A DNA stretch of 5,144 bases from an uncultured delta proteobacterium. Lineage in GTDB: Bacteria > Myxococcota_A > Bradymonadia > REDH01. The notes under the pieces were generated by a model, which was not told the origin of the DNA, did not search any database, and saw nothing but the letters and a program-made list of their open reading frames with translations. The translations under genes and the position numbers were made by a program. Of the stretch, positions 1 to 5,144 are shown piece by piece (position 1 is the stretch's first letter; each line of letters starts with the position of its first letter). Location of the stretch: contig CAIWGR010000669.1 of the NCBI GenBank assembly GCA_903912275.1, positions 1 to 5,144 of the forward strand, given 5' to 3'.

Positions 1-59
1 GCCAGCGCCAGCGCGGTGAGGGTGAGCGCACCAAGTCGCAGGTTAGCGGATGGTCGCAT
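1..59 (-). CDS. N-terminus of an exported protein, cut by the left window edge
   Basis: This is a short open frame that starts with ATG at 59-57 and stays open to the window edge, giving 19 complete codons that read MRPSANLRLGALTLTALAL. This looks like a Sec signal peptide: positive charge at Arg2 and Arg8, then a hydrophobic Leu/Ala/Thr core. The cleavage site lies beyond the edge, so whether it is a lipoprotein (Cys after the core) or an ordinary secreted protein cannot be told. The start lies inside the last codons of the upstream lipoprotein gene, 17 bp overlapping in another frame. A GGTGA sequence sits 6 nt before the ATG, as expected for a ribosome binding site. The overlap suggests co-transcription and perhaps translational coupling with the lipoprotein. 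No function can be assigned. The main doubt is length: 19 codons of hydrophobic sequence could arise by chance in GC-rich DNA. Confidence 0.5.
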   Translation of the reverse strand, partial: MRPSANLRLGALTLTALAL

Positions 60-1320
60 CGAGGGTCACCACAGAGGGGTCGGCGGGGTCGAGCTTGACG
101 ACCGCCAAGGCGTCGTCGCCGAAGAGCGAGATGTAGAGCGATGCGCCGTCGGGCGAGAAGGCCATGGCGGAGGGGGCGTTGCCGACCAGGAGGCGCGAGA
201 GCGTCTGCCCGGTCGCCGCATCGAGCACGAGCAGTTCATCGCGTGACTGCAGCAGCACAAAGAGGAGCGAGCGGTCGGCGGTTTCGTGGAGCGCAACCGC
301 AGTGGGCTGGCCGAGCATCGGGAGGTGGCCGGAGAAGGCCAGCGTCGCGCCGCCGTCGGCGTCGCTCCCAACCTCAACCGTGGCGATGCCGGTGGGCTGG
401 TTGATGGAGACGAAGAGCCGCTTGAGCCGTTCCGAGTAGGCGAGTCCGCGGCTCTCCATGGCTCCGGTAGTCGTAGAGAAGGGCAGGGTGATGGAGCGCG
501 TCGTCTGCAGGGCGACCGGTGCCCCTGAGCCGTCTTGGGCGGCCGAGATGACGCTGAGTTGGTTGCCGTAGCGACCGGCTGCCACGAGCTGGCCGCCGAC
601 GCGCACGAGCGCTGCGGTCCCCGCTGCTACGCCGGTGGTGCTGACGGTGGTGGCCTTTGCGACATCGCCGTTTGGGACTCCGACGAGCGACACAGCTCCA
701 GACAGGCTCCCGACACCCCACCAGTCCCAGTGGGTCCAGCGGTCGCCTGCGAGCGGGCGGCTCCACTCCGAGCGGAGCGCTGTGAGCGCAAAGGGGCTCG
801 CAGCGAGGCCGCTCACGAGACAGTTGGCGCCCGTCCCGTCTGCCGATGCGGGAGGCAGGCCGAGCGCGGTTGTCAGTGCCGTGGGCGCGGCAGCGGCGAC
901 AAGATCGTAGAGGGCCCCGAAGGAGCTATCGCCGTCGCACCAGACGCGGTCGCCCGAAGCCGAGACCTCAAGCAGGTTGAGGGCGTCGTCACCGCGGGTG
1001 GTTGCAACCAACTGGCCGGGGCCGTCCGCGGTGGGGCGGGTGAACTGGAGCTGTCCGCCGAAGCTGGCAACGCGCACCGTAGGGCCGTCCAGAATCTTGC
1101 CGCTCTGCGTGTCGATGACCGAGACGGTACCGCCCTCGTCGATGCGGTACTTGCCGTCGAAGTTCGTGCTCAGCACGTAGACGAAGCGGCCGTCCGGGTG
1201 GACGGCGACACCCAGCGGGTAGTGAAGCTTCGCAGGGTCGGGAGTGAGCCCCTGATACTCATCGCAGGCCGCGAGTGCGAAGACGGCGAGGCCGAAGGCG
1301 ATGAGGGAGCAAAGGCGCAT
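43..1320 (-). CDS. YVTN/beta-propeller-type lipoprotein
   Basis: A 425-residue predicted lipoprotein, probably a periplasmic or surface beta-propeller anchored by lipid; its ligand is unknown. The N-terminus has Arg2, a hydrophobic core and a lipobox LAAC with the acylated Cys at residue 19, leaving a mature chain of 407 residues. The residue after Cys is Asp, which in E. coli retains lipoproteins in the inner membrane; whether that rule holds here is unknown. Propeller-like repeats are visible at about 32-77 (HYPLGVAVHPDG, then YVLS, then GTVSVIDTQSGKI), around 290-320 (LAYSERLKRLFVSI) and at 338-412 (LLVLDAATGQTL, then AMAFSPDGASLYIS). The middle, about 125-205, departs from the repeat pattern and holds the only two mature-region cysteines besides the lipobox (128, 167) plus a Trp-rich segment RWTHWDWWGVG (194-204). 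The same frame opens further upstream (TTG at 1392, ATG at 1383), but those starts would bury the signal peptide behind 24 or 21 extra residues, so the ATG at 1320 is chosen. It lies 68 bp after glyS on the same strand. The family resembles YncE-like lipoproteins common in Myxococcota (from memory). Confidence 0.85.
   Translation of the reverse strand: MRLCSLIAFGLAVFALAACDEYQGLTPDPAKLHYPLGVAVHPDGRFVYVLSTNFDGKYRIDEGGTVSVIDTQSGKILDGPTVRVASFGGQLQFTRPTADGPGQLVATTRGDDALNLLEVSASGDRVWCDGDSSFGALYDLVAAAAPTALTTALGLPPASADGTGANCLVSGLAASPFALTALRSEWSRPLAGDRWTHWDWWGVGSLSGAVSLVGVPNGDVAKATTVSTTGVAAGTAALVRVGGQLVAAGRYGNQLSVISAAQDGSGAPVALQTTRSITLPFSTTTGAMESRGLAYSERLKRLFVSINQPTGIATVEVGSDADGGATLAFSGHLPMLGQPTAVALHETADRSLLFVLLQSRDELLVLDAATGQTLSRLLVGNAPSAMAFSPDGASLYISLFGDDALAVVKLDPADPSVVTLDATIR
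66..70 (-). promoter_or_regulatory. Ribosome binding site for the left-edge partial gene
   Basis: On the minus strand the bases are GGTGA, followed by six bases and then the ATG at 59-57. GGTGA matches the 3' half of the AGGAGGTGA consensus. It lies inside the lipoprotein coding sequence and is the main support for choosing this ATG as a real start. Confidence 0.4.
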
Positions 1321-1326
1321 TGAAGG

Positions 1327-1332
1327 CCTGCT
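1327..1332 (-). promoter_or_regulatory. Weak ribosome binding site for the lipoprotein gene
   Basis: AGCAGG on the minus strand ends six bases before the ATG at 1320. It is only a partial match to AGGAGG, but its spacing supports this start over the upstream TTG and ATG. It forms one half of a 12-bp palindrome, so pairing within the messenger could hide it. Confidence 0.35.
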
Positions 1333-1338
1333 AGCAGG
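1327..1338. repeat. 12-bp perfect palindrome before the lipoprotein start
   Basis: CCTGCTAGCAGG reads the same on both strands and lies 7-18 bases upstream of the lipoprotein ATG, in the 68-bp spacer after glyS. With no central spacer it could be a protein-binding half-site pair or a chance palindrome. It has no T-run after it, so it is not an intrinsic terminator. No known operator is recognised. Confidence 0.4.
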
Positions 1339-1388
1339 GAGGGCGAGCGCGGTGCAACCAGCATCGCCTTGCGCCTGTGGCATCGCTC

Positions 1389-3496
1389 TCAAGCGCCCTG
1401 CGTCTGGATGCGTGAAATGTCGGCGAAGCGCATGAAGGCGGTGCGGATGAGACCGAGGAGGGCGAGCCGGTTCTGGCGCACCAGCGGGTCCTCTGCGTTT
1501 ACGAGCACCTCATCGAAGAAGCGGTCGATGCCGGGCTTGAGCCCCACGAGGAGGTTGGCCACCTCGTCGAAGCGGAGCGCGGCCACGGCGGAGTCGAGCG
1601 ACGGGAGTGTGTTGCAGACCGCTTCGCGGAGCGAGCCCTCGCAGTTCTTCTCGAAGTAGGCAGGGCTCACCTCGCCCTCGCTGGCGAGCGTGCGGCCTGC
1701 GGCCAGGTCCTCTTCGTCGGCCTTCTTCAGGATGTTGACCACGCGCCGAACGGCTGCGGCGAGCGGGTCGAAGTCGGCATTCATCCGCATCGCGTTGAGT
1801 GCGACAGCGCGCGCCCGGAGCGACGGCAGGTCGTTCTCGGCCACCGCGACCACCGCTGCGACGATGTCCGTCGGCGACTCTTGGCCCAGCAGGTTGCGGA
1901 GGCGGTCGAGAATGAACTCGGTGACCTCTGCGACGAGGTTCGGGCGTGCACCGAGGTCGCCCGGCAGTCCGGCTGCGACGACTGCGATCAGCGCGCGCAG
2001 GTCAAAGCGGAGGTTGCGGTCCAAGGCAGTGCGGAGGATGCCAATCGCCGAGCGACGGAGGGCGTAGGGGTCGGCACTGCCCGAGGGAATCAGGCCGAGC
2101 GCGAAGCAGCCCACAAGCGTGTCGAGCTTGTCGGCGAGCGAGACGCAGATCGCGACCGGCGAGGCCGGCGGTGCGTCGTTGGCGCCCTTCGGCTGGTAGT
2201 GGGCCTCAATCGCCTCGGAGACCTCTGCGGCCTCGCCATCGGCTGCCGCGTAGGCCCGTCCGATGGTGCCCTGCAGCTCCGGGAACTGGTAGACAACGCC
2301 CGAGACAAGGTCGGCCTTGCAGAGCTGCGCCGCGCGTGTCGCATGCGTGGCGACTGCCGGCTCGTCGGAGAAGAGCAGGGTGGCAAGATGGCCGGCGACG
2401 ACTTCGATGCGCTTTGCGCGGTCGGCGACGCTGCCGAGCCTGTCCATGTAGAGCACCCGCTCCAGGTCGACGCGGCGGCTGTCGAGCGTGCGCTTGCGGT
2501 CCTCCTTGAAGAAGAAGCGGGCATCCTCGAGGCGGGCAACGAGCACGCGACCGTTGCCTGCGACCACCACGGCCGGGTCGCGAACAATCATGTTCGAGAC
2601 GAAGCAGAAGAGGTTTGCGAGCTTGCCGTCGGCGGTCTCGGCCGCGAAGTAGCGCTGGTTGGTCCGCATGGAGGTGGTGAGCACCTCGCGCGGAATCTCG
2701 GTGTACTTGGGGTCGAAGGTGCCAATCATCGGTACCGGCCACTCGACCAGGTGGACGACCTCATCGATGAGGCCCTCGTCGACGATAGGGATGCCACCGG
2801 CCGAGCGCAGTGCCGCGTCGACGCCGGCGCGGATGGCCGACTTGCGCTCGTCGACCGAGGCGATGACGTGGGCCGCGCGCAGCTTCTCAGCATAGTCTTC
2901 GGCTGCATGCTCGAAGCGGATGGTCCCCGACGAGAGGAAGCGGTGGCCGAAGGTCTCGCGACCGGCTTCCACGCCTGCGAACGAGACGGGCAGCAGCTCA
3001 CCATCGAGCAGCGCGATGATGGTGTGGATGGGCCGGGCGAACTGCTCGGTGCCCCAGCCCCAGCGCATGGAGCGCTTCCAGGCGAAGGCCGTGAAGACCG
3101 ACTGGAGTGCGGCTGTGATGACCTCCGCAGCAGGCTTGCCCTCTTCGCGGACGACAGCACCGATGTACTCGCCCTTCGAGGTGACGACGCGGAGCAGCTC
3201 CTCCACCGCGATTCCCTTGCCCCGTGCGAAGCCCTCGGCCGCCTTGGTGGGGCGGCCCTCCGCGTCGAAGGCGGCCTTGACCGCGGGCCCGAGCGCCGTC
3301 TCTTCGGACGCTTCGCCGACGGCTGCGATGTCGTGGATGCGGACAGCAAGCCGGCGCGGTGTCGCGAAGGTCTGCACCTCGCCGTGGCTCAGGCGAGCGT
3401 CGGCGCAGGCGCGGATGAGATGGCGGGCCAGTGTCTCGACGGCGGTATCGATTTCGCCTGCGGGGAGCTCTTCGGTTCCGATTTCAAATAGTAGTT

Positions 3497-3500
<4 letters not shown>
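1389..3500 (-). CDS. glyS: Glycyl-tRNA synthetase beta subunit
   Basis: The 703-residue beta subunit of the cytoplasmic two-subunit glycyl-tRNA synthetase (EC 6.1.1.14), which with GlyQ charges tRNA-Gly with glycine for translation. The beta subunit mainly binds tRNA; the active site is in GlyQ. Length fits the family (E. coli 689). Landmarks in order: N-terminal LFEIGTEELPAGE (4-16); APRRLA-like TPRRLAVRI (47-55); EGRPTKAAEGFARG (81-94); MRWGWGTEQFARPIHT (145-160); GHRF (185-188); LVEWPVP (251-257); TSMRTNQRYF (276-285), where E. coli has a similar MKGDQKYF; ARLEDARFFFKEDRK (322-336); the HD-like region with HATRAAQLCKADLV (386-399); HYQPKGANDAPPASPVA (434-450); ADKLDTLVG (456-464); DPYALRR (477-483). 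The C-terminal part, about 580-700, fits the DALR-type anticodon-binding domain and ends with the usual RFADISRIQ. The start ATG overlaps the glyQ stop as ATGA and has a strong GGAGG seven bases upstream. No frameshift or missing segment was seen. Confidence 0.98.
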
Positions 3501-4408
<908 letters not shown>

Positions 4409-4514
4409 GGTGGCTGCCCTGTGGGGAGAAGCGTTCGGGCCTGTCTGATACGGAGGCAGAAGCGTCGCGCGCTCTTACACCAAACGGCCGACTTTGGAAG
4501 CGCAACGGGCTCCG

Positions 4515-4539
4515 TGACAGCGCCGCAGAGGCGCAGTCA
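4515..4539. repeat. Inverted repeat / hairpin in the glyQ upstream spacer
   Basis: The arms TGAC-A-GCGCC and GGCGC-A-GTCA pair around a five-base loop GCAGA, giving nine base pairs interrupted by one symmetric mismatch. If glyQS transcription starts upstream of it, it would form in the leader messenger about 110-130 bases before the glyQ ATG; otherwise it could be a DNA-binding site. No T-run follows on either strand, so it is not a standard terminator. Confidence 0.5.
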
Positions 4540-4595
4540 GAGCAGGTTGCAGCATATCAGCGGCAGGCTCAAACCGCGGGGGCGCAGCTTTGTTC

Positions 4596-4609
4596 CCGGC
4601 CGGGGCCGG
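4596..4609 (-). terminator. Possible weak terminator hairpin after the DUF1552 gene
   Basis: CCGGC-(4 bases)-GCCGG forms a five-pair all-G/C stem beginning about 14 bases past the DUF1552 stop codon. This is the right place for a terminator on the minus strand, but the following bases (GGAACAAAG) lack a T-run, so it would be at best a weak or factor-dependent one. Chance in GC-rich DNA is a fair alternative. Confidence 0.25.
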
Positions 4610-4622
4610 ACTGCCCTTTCCG

Positions 4623-5144
4623 TTAGGCGAGCACTTCGCTGACGACCGAATTCGTTTCGCCGGCGTCGTGGCCGAAGGAGGGCAGGCTCAGGCCCATGCC
4701 CTGTGCCATGGTGAGCGCCACCTTGGAGACATTCTCGCCGCTGGCAGAGCGGTAGTGCTGGCCCGGCTTGAGGTAGCCGCCCATCTTGCCGGCCAGCAGC
4801 ACGGGGTACTCGTCGATGCTGTGGTTCCGCCCCTGCGAGACATCAGAGGTCGCCAGAATGCCGGTGTGGTCGAGCAGGGTGCCGTCGCCTTCGTCCACGG
4901 CAGCGAGCCGCTGCACGAAGGTGGCGAAGTCGCCCATGATGCTCCGGACGATCATGTTGACGGTGGGCTGGTCACCCGGCTCGTCATGGGTGAGGCCGTG
5001 ATGGCCGGCCGATGCGCCCGGATAGAGGATGTTGTTGACGGGCGAACTGTACCAGAGGCTGAGCACGCGGGTCTGGTCACAGGCGAGAGACATGGCTGCC
5101 ATGTCTGCCATGACAGCGGTGAGGGCCGACATCTGGGGCCGACC
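4623..5144 (-). CDS. DUF1552 (HXXSHH-family) protein, C-terminal part
   Basis: The last 173 codons of a larger gene whose start is beyond the right edge; the frame stays open to the edge, with Gly-Arg-Pro-Gln before the internal Met at 5132, so that ATG is not the start. The segment matches the C-terminal half of DUF1552 proteins: a helix MADMAAMSLACDQTRVLSLW (12-31 of the visible part), then YPG and GHHGLTHDE (47-55) at the place of the HXXSHH motif, then EGDGTLLDHTGILATSDVSQG (85-105), NHSIDEYPVLLAGKMGGYLKPGQH (108-130) and a C-terminal region. Known members are typically about 400-500 residues, often exported, and in Myxococcota and Planctomycetes are often found near DUF1588/DUF1592-type cytochrome-like genes; they are thought to be related to DUF1501 and the alkaline phosphatase/sulfatase fold. 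Biochemical function is unknown. Here the motif reads H-G-L-T-H-D, with Thr for Ser and Asp for the last His. It is on the same strand as glyQ but separated by 214 bp, so it is probably a separate unit. Confidence 0.85.
   Translation of the reverse strand, partial: GRPQMSALTAVMADMAAMSLACDQTRVLSLWYSSPVNNILYPGASAGHHGLTHDEPGDQPTVNMIVRSIMGDFATFVQRLAAVDEGDGTLLDHTGILATSDVSQGRNHSIDEYPVLLAGKMGGYLKPGQHYRSASGENVSKVALTMAQGMGLSLPSFGHDAGETNSVVSEVLA

Larger units (their letters stand above)
4409..4622. other. 214-bp spacer upstream of glyQ
   Basis: This is the largest gene-free stretch, between the DUF1552 stop and the glyQ start. It is where the glyQS promoter should lie. The best minus-strand match I see is TGTAAG at 4474-4479 preceded by TGG (an extended -10 pattern), with TTGCGC at 4500-4505 as a poor -35 at 20-bp spacing; I do not trust it enough to annotate a promoter. 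The spacer holds two hairpins, listed separately. The structural marks of a T-box leader (stems with a specifier loop, a TGGNACC-type T-box and a terminator with T-run) were not seen. No tRNA or supported small ORF was found. Confidence 0.6.

Noticed and set aside
1..14. Tandem GCCAGC repeat at the left edge
   Set aside because: Two copies only, explained by Ala-Leu codons of the predicted signal peptide on the minus strand.
535..1323. 262-codon open frame on the plus strand opposite the lipoprotein gene
   Set aside because: It is antisense to a frame with a clear signal peptide and propeller repeats, and has no recognisable motif.
1321..1392. N-terminal extension of the lipoprotein from TTG at 1392 (TTGA overlap with the glyS stop) or ATG at 1383
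   Set aside because: The overlap is tempting as coupling, but it would place more than 20 residues ahead of a clean lipoprotein signal peptide, and no good ribosome binding site precedes it.
1881..3491. 536-codon open frame on the plus strand opposite glyS
   Set aside because: It is exactly antisense to a clearly real glyS in GC-rich DNA, where such frames are common. The protein is Asp/Glu/Arg/Gly-rich and low in order, with no recognisable domain.
4445..4560. CTGATA (4445-4450) and TATCAG (4555-4560) as a distant inverted repeat
   Set aside because: Only six bases match across more than 100 bp, which is expected by chance.
4409..4622. T-box riboswitch, glycine riboswitch or clear sigma-70 promoter upstream of glyQ
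   Set aside because: No T-box sequence or terminator/antiterminator pair was found, no glycine-aptamer core was recognised, and the best -10/-35 pair has poor sequence and 20-bp spacing.

Overview
This window is about 64-65% GC by eye, and every gene I can support lies on the minus strand, so transcription runs from high to low coordinates. In transcription order it holds: the C-terminal part of a DUF1552 (HXXSHH-family) protein cut by the right edge (4623-5144); a 214-bp spacer; glyQ (3497-4408); glyS (1389-3500); a YVTN/beta-propeller-type lipoprotein gene (43-1320); and the first 19 codons of another exported protein cut by the left edge (1-59). There is no RNA gene, mobile element or CRISPR array, and no gene-free stretch over 300 bases.

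The core is a bacterial two-subunit glycyl-tRNA synthetase. GlyQ (alpha, catalytic) and GlyS (beta, tRNA-binding) are both full length and look intact, with all family landmarks visible. Their genes overlap by 4 bases (ATGA), which points to translational coupling and balanced subunit synthesis for the alpha/beta enzyme. The lipoprotein gene follows after 68 bp, and its end overlaps the start of the last partial gene by 17 bp. glyQ-glyS-lipoprotein-next gene therefore read as one likely transcription unit, with the 214-bp spacer upstream of glyQ the natural place for its promoter.

Organism: a GC-rich Gram-negative bacterium with lipoproteins. A DUF1552 protein together with a YVTN-propeller lipoprotein carrying Cys residues and a 'HYPLGVAVHPDG' first blade recalls Myxococcota and related former Deltaproteobacteria. 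Planctomycetes or Acidobacteria cannot be excluded from the sequence alone. This is inference from family distribution, not from a search.

I see no convincing new biological system here; this is mostly ordinary housekeeping sequence. The points most worth a second look are the hidden signal-peptide gene start at the left edge, the lipoprotein pair attached to a translation operon, the altered HXXSHH motif in the DUF1552 protein, and a few short palindromes in the two spacers.
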